Assembly (NCBI GenBank): GCA_000296795.1
Contig: BAFH01000004.1
Coordinates: forward strand, 248,001 to 312,000
Length of the DNA stretch: 64,000 bases
Direction: 5' to 3'
From: Candidatus Jettenia caeni
Lineage (GTDB): Bacteria; Planctomycetota; Brocadiia; Brocadiales; Brocadiaceae
How positions within the stretch are numbered: the first letter of the stretch is position 1; each line of letters starts with the position of its first letter. The notes under the pieces are model-generated. The model searched no databases, was not told where the DNA came from, and saw nothing but the letters and a program-made list of their open reading frames with translations. A program made the position numbers and the translations under genes. Of the stretch, positions 54,005 through 63,579 are shown piece by piece.

Positions 54005-54112
54005 ACATTCTTCTCCAACAGCCAGTACGATAACGTCGATAGTGAGTACTGATTTTAATAATGACAAGAACTTTTTTTCTTATCCATCTGTTTTTCAAAC
54101 CTGATTAAACAA

Positions 54113-54150
54113 AAAACGCCTTTTCTGGCGAAATCCAGAAAAGGCGTTTT
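54113..54150. terminator. perfect 16-bp hairpin upstream of the subtilase
   Basis: AAAACGCCTTTTCTGG pairs with CCAGAAAAGGCGTTTT around a 6-nt loop, with T tracts on both sides. It lies upstream of the subtilase gene on the minus strand and could be a bidirectional terminator insulating the cluster. Confidence 0.7.
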
Positions 54151-54183
54151 AGAAAATATCGAAACTAAAATAGGGTTATTTAT

Positions 54184-54218
54184 TTGGCTTGGCTTGGCTT
54201 GGCTTGGCTTGGCTTGGC
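54184..54218. repeat. TTGGC x 7 tandem pentanucleotide repeat
   Basis: Seven perfect copies of TTGGC. Five-base units shift the frame with each gain or loss. A plus-strand frame through it (54194-54418) has no recognisable homology. Confidence 0.9.
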
Positions 54219-54418
54219 TGCAAGAAATATACCATCGGTTTACTCCCTACAATTTATTTGAAATATCAAAACTTTTTACTACAAATGCTGACGTAGAGGA
54301 AATGAATGAATTGTTACGCCGTATCTTTACAAGGAAATCTTCACAATTCATTTCTATCTTAGATGTTACGATGTTTCTACCAAAAACAAGATATATCTGT
54401 CAAGTCTTTTTGATATAG

Positions 54419-55261
54419 ACTATTCAACACATGGTTGTCTTGTTCCGTTATTTAATTATGCTCACGCAGATGGGATTTATCTCCCAATTTTGTTTATAGG
54501 AGGCTATTTCTGTACCATTGGAAGGGATTTTCAATTTTATATCATAAATCTTATATCAATAAAAATTTACAACAATAAGCGAAAAAAATGGAATTATTGT
54601 ATTCGGTATGAAAAGTGTCTCATGAGACATATATGTCCTGAGACACTTCTGTCTCGTAAGACACTTTTGGGACATGATTACAGGACATTGACAAGATTTT
54701 GCCGGTCATGAAGCGCTAAGCGCCTGGACCAAATCTTTAATTCATGGCAATGTCACAAGACATTATTAGAAGCTTGGAGTTATCCAAAAAGTATTTACCA
54801 GTGTAATACATAAGGGCGAATACAAGATTCGCCCTTACCTACGGTATGCGTAAATGTTGATTTTTAGGACTTTTTGGGCAACCCCACAATTGATTCGAAA
54901 TTCTGTTTCGAGCAGGGGCAAGTTTCAAACTTGCCCCTACAGGAATTATACGTAGTATCTCTTTATTCGTGAAACAGAGTTTCCGTACAAGCGTTTTCCC
55001 AAACTATGTCCTCGTGAAAACGGGGAACGGGAAAGATATTGCGAACAAGATGGAGGAACACTTAGATTGACAACTACCCTTTAACAGGCTCAGAATGAAT
55101 GGTAGATAGGCAACTCTTCATTTAGCTAAATAGCTGCGGGAAACACATTGTTTTAATACTTCCTTTTTGTTGAAAAAGGGTCTTTATTCGGTTATAGTTA
55201 GTGTCAATCTGTCATTATAGTTAACCTTTTAAATACTTTATTTAGGATTCTCTAATTTAAG
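54419..55261. other. geneless region with short palindromes
   Basis: No convincing gene. It contains three near-palindromic TGTCTC-type motifs at 54616-54663 (described in the findings). It also contains an inverted repeat TAAGGGCGAAT-ACAAG-ATTCGCCCTTA (54811-54837), a ggggcaagtttcaaacttgcccc repeat near 54913-54938, and DNA similar to the region upstream of cassette 1. Confidence 0.5.
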
Positions 55262-55480
55262 ATGAAATATCAAGAGATAATAACAATTGAACCCGGTAAA
55301 CGCTGTGGTAAGCCTTGTATTCGTGGTATGCGCATTACAGTATATGATATATTGTCATATTTGGCTGCTGGCATGGCTCCAGAGGAAATCCTAAAAGATT
55401 TCCCCTATCTGACAAAGGAAGACATCCAGGCGTGTTTGAGCTATGCTGCAGACCGTGAACGCCAGCTTCTGATAACGTAA
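55262..55480 (+). CDS. DUF433 antitoxin
   Basis: The 72-residue DUF433 protein (IITIEPGKRCGKPCIRGMRI, DILSYLAAGMAPEEILKDFP, ACLSYAADRERQL) is complete. It belongs with the broken DUF5615 gene 2 nt downstream. Confidence 0.85.
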   Translation: MKYQEIITIEPGKRCGKPCIRGMRITVYDILSYLAAGMAPEEILKDFPYLTKEDIQACLSYAADRERQLLIT

Positions 55481-55482
55481 TA

Positions 55483-56107
55483 ATGAAACTCCTCTTTGAT
55501 CAGAATTTGTCACCGAAATTAGTTGACAGACATCGCAGATGTATTCCCTGATTCAACACATGTTTCCTTAAAAGGACTTGATCGCGCTACAGATGATGAG
55601 GTCTGGAAATGGGCGCTTGAACGCGGATTTATTATTGTAACTAGAGACGCTGATTTCAACGAATTATAGTGCTCCATATATGAAACCGAACATACCGCGT
55701 ATCTCAAAACACAGTGAAAACCTACGGATACATAACCCCGAAGGGGCGACATGGTTATAGATAAGAAAGTATCATGAAATCAAATCCTGAAGGGATGACA
55801 CCGGAACGCAGGTTCCTCATGTCACCCCTTCGGGGTTGAAAACCTTTTTTCTGTTCTTGCTATCATCATGACATCCCTTCGGGATTGAAAAAGAAAGATA
55901 CCTTATACCATAATCATGATATCTCTTCCTGTCCGGTTTCAGGCGTTGATCACTATAAGTACATTGCGAGGTTTCCCTCCCAAGATAATCTGGATCAGAG
56001 TAGGTAATTGTACTACTAGCCAAATCGAGAAATTGATACGAGCACATTATGAAACCATACAACAGATGCAAGAAAACCCAACAGCCGGAATTCTTTTATT
56101 GCGATAG
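55483..56107 (+). pseudogene. DUF5615 toxin broken by a frameshift and a 289-bp insert
   Basis: The start MKLLFDQNLSPKLVDR runs to about 55530, where one base is lost or gained. The next frame reads ADVFPDSTHVSLKGLDRATD then GFIIVTRDADFNEL and stops in the insert at 55667-55955. After the insert the frame resumes STLRGFPPKIIWIRVGNCTT and runs to TAG 56105-56107. Removing the insert and one TA restores FNEL-STLRGFPPK exactly. Confidence 0.85.
55667..55955. mobile_element. 289-bp MITE-like insert with TA duplication
   Basis: Ends TAGTGCTC and GATCACTA (inverted, one mismatch) are flanked by TA on both sides (55665-55666 and 55956-55957), the target duplication of IS630/Tc1-mariner elements. 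It has no transposase. The inside holds inverted copies of ACCCCGAAGGGG..GACATG / CATGTCACCCCTTCGGGGT and related CCCTTCGGGATTGAAAA units. Confidence 0.82.
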
Positions 56108-56333
56108 GATCACTGTATGAGGTCACCTATGGCAAGAATCAAACAGAAGGATATGTTAAGTGAGTATACTAATATGCCCTTGATTTTTAATTTGAAGTAA
56201 GAGAATTGCTAATGCTTCATTTGGCTTATATTACCAGATGTAGTAAATCTAACCAGGAATTCTGGGAATGCAAATTTAAGATTTACAGGCTACTGAGTAG
56301 ATAATACCTTTATTTCACAGGAGTTGTGTTTTG
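56108..56333. other. intergenic, nothing recognised
   Basis: AT-rich DNA with no gene, repeat or promoter that I can support. Confidence 0.4.
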
Positions 56334-56530
56334 TTATTTAATTCGTAAAATATAATCCATTACTTCTTCAAAAATATTGTTTAATTCGGGCACACCAGAT
56401 TGAACTATTTCGCCCGATGAGAGGTGTTTATGAGAATTGAAGTTTAACCGAGGTTTATGGTCAGCATTATCATACCTGAATATTCCTCAATACCCTTTAC
56501 AAGTCTGGCGAAATATTCAGTGAGCAACAT
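56334..56530 (-). pseudogene. TumE-like (DUF6516) toxin with internal deletion
   Basis: The start LLTEYFARLVKGIEEYS overlaps the upstream gene's end. It is joined out of frame to a C-terminal piece RYDNADHKPRLNFNSHKHLS then EIVQSGVPELNNIFEEVMDY. I recognise this as the ends of a DUF6516/TumE-type toxin, with the middle missing. Confidence 0.65.
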
Positions 56531-56813
56531 ATTCTATTTCTTTGAGTTTTCTCAGGTCTTCCATTACCTTTTCCCTGATCTTCAATTCGCCTGCCCACTC
56601 TATATATTCCTGGTCTCCATTTTTCAGGTTTTCGGCTGAAAACTCTTTCTGAAATACTTCTGATGTTACCTTATACTCAGTTTCAAACTTTTTAATATGC
56701 ATGTTTGTTTTACTCAAGCCAATCTCGAGCCTTTTGATTTCAGCAGAAATGGCAGCCCGAATAACATCAATAATTCCATCCTCTGTGTCAGATTGAATTT
56801 GTAATTTTATCAT
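56517..56813 (-). CDS. probable antitoxin partner of the TumE-like toxin
   Basis: The 98-residue charged helical protein (AAISAEIKRLEIGLSKTNMH, ELKIREKVMEDLRKLKEIEY) overlaps the toxin start. It looks intact while the toxin is deleted. The family is not certain. Confidence 0.6.
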   Translation of the reverse strand: MIKLQIQSDTEDGIIDVIRAAISAEIKRLEIGLSKTNMHIKKFETEYKVTSEVFQKEFSAENLKNGDQEYIEWAGELKIREKVMEDLRKLKEIEYVAH

Positions 56814-57015
56814 TATAAAACCGCCTTACCATGTAAATCATGTACTACCTGGATGCATTTGTTTCTGAGTTTTGTATGAAATATCGATATTCTTTGCGCT
56901 ATCTTCCAATAGCCTGCTTTTTCCAGGACTTTCACTGCCCGATAGTAAAATCTTTCAATATCTCTGTTAATCAGGCAATTTTACTGTCATATTCAATGCA
57001 AATATCCCCATATTC
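56814..57015. other. small intergenic region, possible gene tail on minus strand
   Basis: A minus-strand frame reads FYYRAVKVLEKAGYWKIAQR before the 56813 gene. It may be an eroded coding piece; no start or family is clear. Confidence 0.3.
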
Positions 57016-57486
57016 CTATATTATATCCCCTGTCGACATATCATAAACCCATTGAATATCCGTTAGGTTGTACTCAAAGAGTTCTTCTTTCTTAAAGAAG
57101 ATACCGATTTCTTTTTCGGCAGAAGCAGGAGAGTCGGAGCCGTGGATCAGGTTGAAACGGTTACTGACAGCATAGTCGCCACGGATCGTGCCGGGTTCAG
57201 CCTTAGAGCCAAAGGTGGCTCCCATCATCTTTCGGACGATTTCTATGGCATTCTTGCCTTTAAGCGCCATAACCACTACTGGCGCTGAGGTTGTGTATCT
57301 AATCAATGGTTCAAAAAAGTCCTTACCCTCATGCGGGGCATAGTGTTTTCTCGCTAAGGATTCTGAAATCTGCGTCATTTTCATCCCAAGTATTTGAAAT
57401 CCCTTTTCTTCAAATCGAGCAATGATCTTTCCTAATAAACGGCGTTGAACAGCATCTGGCTTTAATATAATTAAGGTCTTTTCCAT
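57016..57486 (-). CDS. ndk: nucleoside diphosphate kinase
   Basis: The 156-residue protein starts MEKTLIILKPDAVQRRLLGKI and has the active-site His in NRFNLIHGSDSPASAEKEIG, plus GTIRGDYA. It equilibrates NTP pools. The start at MEKTL is the family start; the longer frame is not needed. It is slightly longer than the E. coli enzyme at the C-terminus. Confidence 0.96.
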   Translation of the reverse strand: MEKTLIILKPDAVQRRLLGKIIARFEEKGFQILGMKMTQISESLARKHYAPHEGKDFFEPLIRYTTSAPVVVMALKGKNAIEIVRKMMGATFGSKAEPGTIRGDYAVSNRFNLIHGSDSPASAEKEIGIFFKKEELFEYNLTDIQWVYDMSTGDII

Positions 57487-57608
57487 AAGAGATTTATTCC
57501 TTTTGTTAAAAAATTTAATCACAGAGAACATAGAGAAAACAGGAGTAATTACATAAACATCTTTTAAATTGACCACGGATTAACACAGATAAACACTGAT
57601 AAAATATT

Positions 57609-58157
57609 CTAATAGTGTTCTTTTCCCTTGAGCTTCTTCACATAAACTTCTCTTGCCTTGAGAAAAAAGTTTTGATAATCAGCGCTCTTGTAGTCTGGAA
57701 ATGTCCAGGGAAAGGATTCATGTCTTCCACCACGATAGTTGAGGGTTACTTCGGCATATATTCCATCTCGTAGATAAATACGATGGGAAAAATCTTTCGT
57801 AGAGGCAAGGATGAGCCTACTTTCATTCATGTAGCCGGGATCAATATTGATGGGTCGCTGTACAGGATATTTCTTTGATGAAGCAATGGTTTCCTCCAGT
57901 GTATTGGTCTGTACTTTAATGGGCGCTATCTCGTCTGGCATTATCAGCTTTTCGAAACTGTAGAACTGCCTTTGGATACCTGTACCCATTTCTTCGTTAT
58001 AATACTCAGTAAAGGTAAAGGGTAGGATATCACTTCGAAGGTCTATAGGACCGAAATATACTTCCAGTGTCTTATCTATTTGGAATAAAAGCTCAGGAAT
58101 GCTTGTTAGTATACCGATAATTAAATTTGCAGGTTTTGGTAAAGAGATTTGTCCCAT
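57609..58157 (-). CDS. DUF4416 family protein
   Basis: The 182-residue protein has KPANLIIGILTSIPELL, FTFTEYYNEEMGTGIQRQFY, INIDPGYMNESRLILASTKD and YLRDGIYAEVTLNYRGGRHE, the conserved blocks of DUF4416, a family of unknown function found in deep-branching bacteria. It sits between proS and ndk. Confidence 0.88.
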   Translation of the reverse strand: MGQISLPKPANLIIGILTSIPELLFQIDKTLEVYFGPIDLRSDILPFTFTEYYNEEMGTGIQRQFYSFEKLIMPDEIAPIKVQTNTLEETIASSKKYPVQRPINIDPGYMNESRLILASTKDFSHRIYLRDGIYAEVTLNYRGGRHESFPWTFPDYKSADYQNFFLKAREVYVKKLKGKEHY

Positions 58158-58453
58158 AGAAGTTTAGCCACGAATTAACACGAATGGACACGAATGAAAA
58201 TCGGCTTAAATGAGGTCTTCAGCATCTTTATCTTTGTTTTGCTATCGAATATACGAGTGAAACTCTGTCTCATATCAACACATCTCTGAATTTTCTCTAA
58301 AAAAAGAAACTGACGATGTTAATAGTACAACTAAGGAATTTGTATTTCCTAACATGTTCAAATTAAAGCACTCTTTAAATATCTTTATCAGTGTTTATTC
58401 GTGTTAATCTGTGGTTAATTTATTTTTCATTTCATGTTAATTCGTGGCTAATT
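58158..58453. other. intergenic, AATTCGTG-type repeats
   Basis: Geneless; both ends carry ttcgtgttaat/attaacacgaa repeats in opposite orientation (58165-58195, 58396-58453), a dispersed intergenic element. Confidence 0.45.
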
Positions 58454-60169
58454 TTAAGGTTTTGATAATATTTCAAATAGAGATTTTAATCTTGATCTAA
58501 CTTCTTCAGGTGGTGTCAGGAATGTTTCGCCGGTTTTCCTTAATTTTATCTCAAGCTCTTTTGTCTCTGTAAACTTCTTACCAATAATAATTTTTATAGG
58601 GATACCGATCAAATCTGCATCCTTAAACTTCACTCCTGGCCTTTGGTCCCGGTCATCCAACAACACTTCAAGACCTGCATTCTTGGTAAGATCATCATAC
58701 AGTTGATTCGCCATCTGCATACTCGGTACATCATTAACATTAACAGGTATGATAATGACATGATACGGAGCCAATGACAATGGCCATATAATACCATTTT
58801 CGTCATGTGATATCTCGATAAGGGATGCAATGATGCGGTTAACTCCAATCCCGTAACACCCCATGATCATAGATTTTTCCTTACCATTCGGGTCAAGGAA
58901 TTTGGCCTTAAGTGCATCACTATATTTCGTACCTAGCTTGAAGACGTGTCCAATTTCAATACCTTGCGAGATATCGATTTCATGGTAACATTTTGGACAC
59001 CTATCTCCTTTGGCTACATACCGAATATCGGCAACCCGATCAATCGTAAAATCCCTTTCAGGATTCACATTTAACAAGTGATTGTCTGGCCTGTTAGCGC
59101 CCGTAACAAAGTTATTAAGAACGGACACTGCCTGATCAGCAATGATTTTTACCGGCAATCTTACAGGACCAGCAAAACCTACTGGTGCACCCGTGATATG
59201 TTCAATCGTGGTATGGTCTGCAAGTGCAAGAGTCTCTTGTCCCAGAACCTTAGCAAGCTTTGTCTCATTGGCCTCATGATCACCCCGCAAGAGAATGGCA
59301 ATAGGCTGCCCGTTCGAAATGTAAATCATCGTTTTAACCATCCGGTTTGGCTTTACATTCAAAAAGTCACTCACCTCCTGAATTGTTCGCTTATTAGGAG
59401 TAGAAATTTCTTTCAATGCTTGAGGAATTGCATTGTTCTCCGAAGGAATGGGTGCGGCCTCAGCACGTTCGCGATTGGCACTGTAGCCACATTTTAAGCA
59501 CCGGATCAGGATATCTTCACCCACGTTACTGGGAACCATAAATTCATGGGAGACATCACCACCCATAGCACCAGAGTCTGCTTCAACAATGATATACTCA
59601 AGACCACACCGGTCAAATATACGGCAATATGCATCGTACATGGATTTATAGCTCTTATTGAGTCCTTCATAATCCACATCAAAGCTATAGGCATCCTTCA
59701 TAATAAACTCCTTACTCCGCAGGACACCAAACCTTGGCCTTGTTTCATCACGAAACTTGGTTTGAATTTGATACAGGGTAACAGGAAGCTGTCTATAGGA
59801 ATTAATCTCATTCCTTACGATATCCGTAATAATTTCCTCATGAGTAGGACCTAATGCAGTTACCTTGCCGTGCCGGTCTTCAAAGGTAATTAAATCATCA
59901 CCAAATATGTTTAAACGTCCGCTCTCCTGCAGAAGGTCAAGCGGTTGGAGCGCAGGAAGAAACACCTCAACAGCCTCTGCCCGGTTCATTTCCTCTCTCA
60001 CCATATTGATAACTTTATTCAAAACCAGTATTCCAAGTGGCAAATAGGCATAAGCGCCTGCCGTGATTCTTCTGATAAGACCCGCCCGAATCATAAGTTT
60101 ATGACTATCAATTTCAGCCTCTGAAGGGCTCTCCTTCAAGGTAGGAATTAGTGTTTGGGACCATTTCAT
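58454..60169 (-). CDS. proS: prolyl-tRNA synthetase (bacterial type)
   Basis: The 571-residue protein has class II motifs: motif 1 in ITAGAYAYLPLGILVLNKVI, motif 2 in TKFRDETRPRFGVLRSKEFI, and motif 3 near GCYGIGVNRIIASLIE. The editing insertion (about 230-380, MVKTMIYISNGQPIAILLRG) is present, as in bacterial ProS. A C-terminal anticodon-binding domain follows. Confidence 0.97.
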   Translation of the reverse strand: MKWSQTLIPTLKESPSEAEIDSHKLMIRAGLIRRITAGAYAYLPLGILVLNKVINMVREEMNRAEAVEVFLPALQPLDLLQESGRLNIFGDDLITFEDRHGKVTALGPTHEEIITDIVRNEINSYRQLPVTLYQIQTKFRDETRPRFGVLRSKEFIMKDAYSFDVDYEGLNKSYKSMYDAYCRIFDRCGLEYIIVEADSGAMGGDVSHEFMVPSNVGEDILIRCLKCGYSANRERAEAAPIPSENNAIPQALKEISTPNKRTIQEVSDFLNVKPNRMVKTMIYISNGQPIAILLRGDHEANETKLAKVLGQETLALADHTTIEHITGAPVGFAGPVRLPVKIIADQAVSVLNNFVTGANRPDNHLLNVNPERDFTIDRVADIRYVAKGDRCPKCYHEIDISQGIEIGHVFKLGTKYSDALKAKFLDPNGKEKSMIMGCYGIGVNRIIASLIEISHDENGIIWPLSLAPYHVIIIPVNVNDVPSMQMANQLYDDLTKNAGLEVLLDDRDQRPGVKFKDADLIGIPIKIIIGKKFTETKELEIKLRKTGETFLTPPEEVRSRLKSLFEILSKP

Positions 60170-60385
60170 GAATTATTTATTCCTTAAAAGAATTACTATG
60201 TATTCTCTTTATTATAAAGTTAACGTGCAAGCACTAGATTATAGTTTTTTATTTTTCTCTTTCAAGAATTAAAATGATTGATCCGGAAATAGCTCATCTG
60301 CCTTAGGAATTTCTTGCTTTCTGCGCCTATTTGATGGTATTATTTTACCCTTAGAATAAATCATTTGAATTTCCTAAACATACAT

Positions 60386-61171
60386 ATGGAAAAACTCTCC
60401 GTCACCATCATAACACTTAACGAGGAAAGAAATATCCGTGATGCCTTAGAAAGCCTTACATGGGCTGACGAGATAATCATTGTAGATTCTGGGAGCAGTG
60501 ACAAAACAATCAGCATTTGTAAGGAGTACACGGAAAAGATATTTTATAACCCGTGGCCAGGCATAAATACCCAAAAGACCTTTGCTAAAAAGCTTGCTAC
60601 GTATGACTGGATTCTCAATATCGATGCTGATGAGAAGGTTTCTCCAGAACTGGCAGCAGAGATTCAAAGCATCTTAGGGCAAGGAGGTCATTATGATGGT
60701 TACTTTATACCTCGTAAGGTCTATTATTTAGGCCGATGGATAGAGCACAGCGGTTGGTATCCTGATTACAAACTCAGGTTCTTTAGGACGGAAAAAGGAA
60801 AATGGAACGGGGTTGACCCCCACGATGAAGTTATGGTTGATGGGAAGATTGGCTATCTGAAGGGCAATATATATCACTTTACCTATGAAAATATTGAAGA
60901 CCATGTGAAGACCATGAATAACCTTACCAGTGTGGCGGCTAAAGAATACAAAAAAAGAGGTAAAAGAGATGGCCTCCTGAGCCTCATGGTAAGGCCTCCG
61001 TTAACATTTCTTAAAAAATATATCCTGAAACAAGGCTTTAGGGATGGGCTTCCAGGTTTTATCATAGCTATATCTTCGGCTTATTATGTATTTTTAAAAT
61101 ACGCAAAACTCTGGGAGTTAATCAATATAATCGACTATCAGGGCGCAAAGAAAGGTACAGAGAAAAGATAA
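60386..61171 (+). CDS. family 2 glycosyltransferase (WaaE/KdtX-like)
   Basis: The 261-residue protein starts MEKLSVTIITLNEERNIRDA and has IIIVDSGSSDKT and ILNIDADEKVS (DxD). The C-terminal part has KLRFFRTEKGKWNGVDPHDE and a hydrophobic end (GFIIAISSAYYVFLKYA). It resembles LPS core beta-1,4-glucosyltransferases. It is first of the plus-strand envelope sugar cluster. Confidence 0.88.
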   Translation: MEKLSVTIITLNEERNIRDALESLTWADEIIIVDSGSSDKTISICKEYTEKIFYNPWPGINTQKTFAKKLATYDWILNIDADEKVSPELAAEIQSILGQGGHYDGYFIPRKVYYLGRWIEHSGWYPDYKLRFFRTEKGKWNGVDPHDEVMVDGKIGYLKGNIYHFTYENIEDHVKTMNNLTSVAAKEYKKRGKRDGLLSLMVRPPLTFLKKYILKQGFRDGLPGFIIAISSAYYVFLKYAKLWELINIIDYQGAKKGTEKR

Positions 61172-61242
61172 ATAACGATAAAAGACTTTGCTTTTAAATT
61201 AGTTTGGTCTTAAAAGGCAAAACCCAACGACTTTTCTTTTTT

Positions 61243-61310
61243 ACCCACCCCTAAATCCCCTCCCAAGAGGGGACTTTTTATTCCCCTCTTGGGAGGGGTT
61301 AGGGGTGGGT
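61243..61310. repeat. CCCCTCCCAAGAGGGG inverted repeat
   Basis: ACCCACCCCTAAATCCCCTC..AAGAGGGG pairs with CCCCTCTTGGGAGGGG..AGGGGTGGGT. It is the same element as at 35770-35835. Confidence 0.7.
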
Positions 61311-61442
61311 TCGTTCCCCTGGAGAGACGCAAAATCCCGTGTCTCTACAATTGGATTAGGGGTGTGTTAACAGCATAATGGAAAACTCTGAAATTTCTAA
61401 ATATTAAATTAGGCCTTCAGCTATTTTGTTTTTTATGAAACC

Positions 61443-61514
61443 GTAGGGCAAGGCTTTAGCCTTGCTTCCCGCATGAACGTGCGCGGGAAAGAGCAACCCT
61501 AAAGGGTTGCCCTA
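61443..61514. repeat. GTAGGGCAAGG/GGTTGCCCTAC palindromic repeat
   Basis: GTAGGGCAAGGCTTTAGCC and GGCTAAAG-like halves with GCAACCCTAAAGGGTTGCCC-TAC form a nested inverted repeat directly before the GT4 gene. It is a REP-like dispersed element. Confidence 0.65.
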
Positions 61515-61539
61515 CAGAATTGAAATTCTTTTACATAAA

Positions 61540-62589
61540 TTGAAAATCCTCCACATAAATACTGAAAAGACCTGGCGCGGTGGAGAACAACAAGTTCTTT
61601 ACCTGGTTAAGGGATTGAGAGACCGGGGATATGAATCAGGCGTCATATGCCAGCCTAATAGTCCTCTGGCGGAAAGAGCAAAGGTAGAGAAACTATGGGT
61701 TGATGAAGTAAGGATGAGAGGCGGTGTCGACCCTTGTGCCATCTTCTCTGTCGCTAAATTATTGAGAAGAGGCTATGATATTTTACACCTCCATACATCC
61801 AATGCCCATACCCTGGGACTTCTGGCGTCCATGCTAACGAAAGGCCATAAAACAGTAGTCTCAAGGAGGGTCAGTTTTCCTATCAAACATTCTTTGAGAA
61901 GGCTTAAATACATGGGTGTTGATAAGGTAATTGCCGTATCTGAAGATATAAGAGAGAGTCTCATACATTACGGCATCCCTCCTCAATTAGTAGTAACAAT
62001 ACACAGCGCCATAGACCTTAATCGTTACAAGAAAAGAAATTGTGAGCCATCAGAACCCGTAGTAGGAATTATTGCCCATCTTGCCGAACATAAAGGACAT
62101 AGATACTTTTTGGAAGCGGCAAAAGAAGTCTCAGCCATTATTCCTACTGCACGTTTTTTGGTGATCGGTGATGGAGAGAAAAGAGAAGAGTTAGAGCGAT
62201 ATGCAAAGAATTTGGATATTGCTGAGAGGGTATCATTTCTTGGTTTTCAAAAGGATATTCCTCAGGCAGTTTCCCTGTGCACAATTACTGTCTTATCTTC
62301 CATCAGTGGTGAAGGCTCGCCAGGTGTGCTTAAGGAATCAATGGCTACAGGCGTGCCGGTTATTACAACGGATGTTGGAGGAAGTGTGGAGATTGTGGAA
62401 GATGGTATTACCGGTCTCGTAGTTCCTCCTATGAACTCAAAAGCTCTGGCATTGGCCATGATAAAGCTCTTAACCGATGATAAATTAAGGAAGAACCTGG
62501 CGCGTAAAGGTCTCAGGAAAGTAAATGAATTCTCCGTAGATAGAATGGTTGAAAAGACCGAAGCCGTGTATAAAAGCCTTTTAACATAA
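61540..62589 (+). CDS. family 4 glycosyltransferase
   Basis: The protein has about 349 residues from LKILHINTEKTWRGGEQQVL (TTG start; no strong ribosome binding site, so the start is uncertain between 61507 and 61540). GT-B features are VVGIIAHLAEHKGHRYFLEA, FLVIGDGEKREELERYA and SSISGEGSPGVLKESMATGV with the ExxxxxxE-type nucleotide-sugar site. It is probably an LPS core sugar transferase. Confidence 0.88.
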   Translation: MKILHINTEKTWRGGEQQVLYLVKGLRDRGYESGVICQPNSPLAERAKVEKLWVDEVRMRGGVDPCAIFSVAKLLRRGYDILHLHTSNAHTLGLLASMLTKGHKTVVSRRVSFPIKHSLRRLKYMGVDKVIAVSEDIRESLIHYGIPPQLVVTIHSAIDLNRYKKRNCEPSEPVVGIIAHLAEHKGHRYFLEAAKEVSAIIPTARFLVIGDGEKREELERYAKNLDIAERVSFLGFQKDIPQAVSLCTITVLSSISGEGSPGVLKESMATGVPVITTDVGGSVEIVEDGITGLVVPPMNSKALALAMIKLLTDDKLRKNLARKGLRKVNEFSVDRMVEKTEAVYKSLLT

Positions 62590-62709
62590 CCATGAAAATA
62601 TTTCTTACATGGAGCAAATAATGATACATAATTGGCGTAGACGAGGAGTAAGAAAAACTTTATCTCACCGCCTACCATACATCAATCCATTTTGCGCCGG
62701 AGTGTAACT

Positions 62710-63531
62710 ATGGGTTTTGTTAAATTTTACCAGGGTGGATATAAGCTTTCTATTGACGAACGGTTTCAAGGTATTACAAAATGGCTTCTGGAAAATATTT
62801 GTAAAAAAGAGTCACATCCTTTTCATACATCCCGCCATTCCATAGTCTGGAAGACTTATTATCCTGCACTTGGTGAATTGTTTATAAAAACCTTCCAGTC
62901 TGCGGGCTTTTTATTTAAGATAAAAGACCTTTTTAGAGGATCCAGGGCCTATCGGGCATGGAAAGCAGGGGAAATGTTAGAGAGTAAAGGCTTCCGTGCT
63001 CCTGAGGTAGTAGCTATTGGAGAAAAAAGGAGTTTTGGGTTATTACAGGAATCTTTTTTGGTTACACTTCCAGTCAAAGGGTCTTCCCTCATGGAGGTGT
63101 TTCCATCACTTACCAGCCTTAAGGCAAAACGTGAAATGGTATATCAGTTAGGAAGGGAAATAGGAAAGTTACATAAGTTTAGCATTATCCATGGAGATCT
63201 CCTCCCGGTAAATATATTTATTGTAATGGCTGAAGGAAGATGTCTTGTCTATCTCCTCGATAACGAAAGAACAAAACAGGTCTCTATCATTACAGCAAAA
63301 CATCGGATTAAAAATCTGGTGCAACTCAATAGAATGGTAGTCCCCGGGATAACTGCTTCTGACAGGATAAGATTTTTCGATGCTTATTTGGAAGAAAATC
63401 AGTCCCTTAAACCTGATAGAAATCGGATGCTGAAAAGAATAGGAGAAATTACGGTCAAAAGGGTTATGAAGCATAGAAAAATACCCTTAGAGAAGAGGAA
63501 TGGGATAACTTTCAGAGCGCTTATGGCCTGA
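62710..63531 (+). CDS. WaaP/Kdo-kinase-like lipopolysaccharide kinase
   Basis: The 273-residue protein starts at MGFVKFYQGGYKLS with GGAG upstream. It has the protein-kinase-like fold of RfaP/WaaP/InaA: Lys in ELFIKTFQ, IIHGDLLPVNIFI (catalytic Asp), and LLDNERTK (DxE in place of DFD/DFG). It is a likely sugar kinase of the LPS core. Confidence 0.83.
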   Translation: MGFVKFYQGGYKLSIDERFQGITKWLLENICKKESHPFHTSRHSIVWKTYYPALGELFIKTFQSAGFLFKIKDLFRGSRAYRAWKAGEMLESKGFRAPEVVAIGEKRSFGLLQESFLVTLPVKGSSLMEVFPSLTSLKAKREMVYQLGREIGKLHKFSIIHGDLLPVNIFIVMAEGRCLVYLLDNERTKQVSIITAKHRIKNLVQLNRMVVPGITASDRIRFFDAYLEENQSLKPDRNRMLKRIGEITVKRVMKHRKIPLEKRNGITFRALMA

Positions 63532-63579
63532 AAGTAAAGTAATATGAAGAATTTAACATCAAGGACCTTATAATAAAAT

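Noticed and set aside
54194-54418. Plus-strand gene through the TTGGC tract
   Set aside because: No ribosome binding site, no ATG, repeat-derived N-terminus and no recognisable homology in the rest.
54616-54663. Start of a CRISPR array
   Set aside because: Only three short palindromic units with 3-4 bp between them; no spacers and no cas genes.
55667-55955. CRISPR-like repeats inside the insert
   Set aside because: The CCCTTCGGGG units are in both orientations, differ in length and lie within a TA-flanked element, which fits a MITE.
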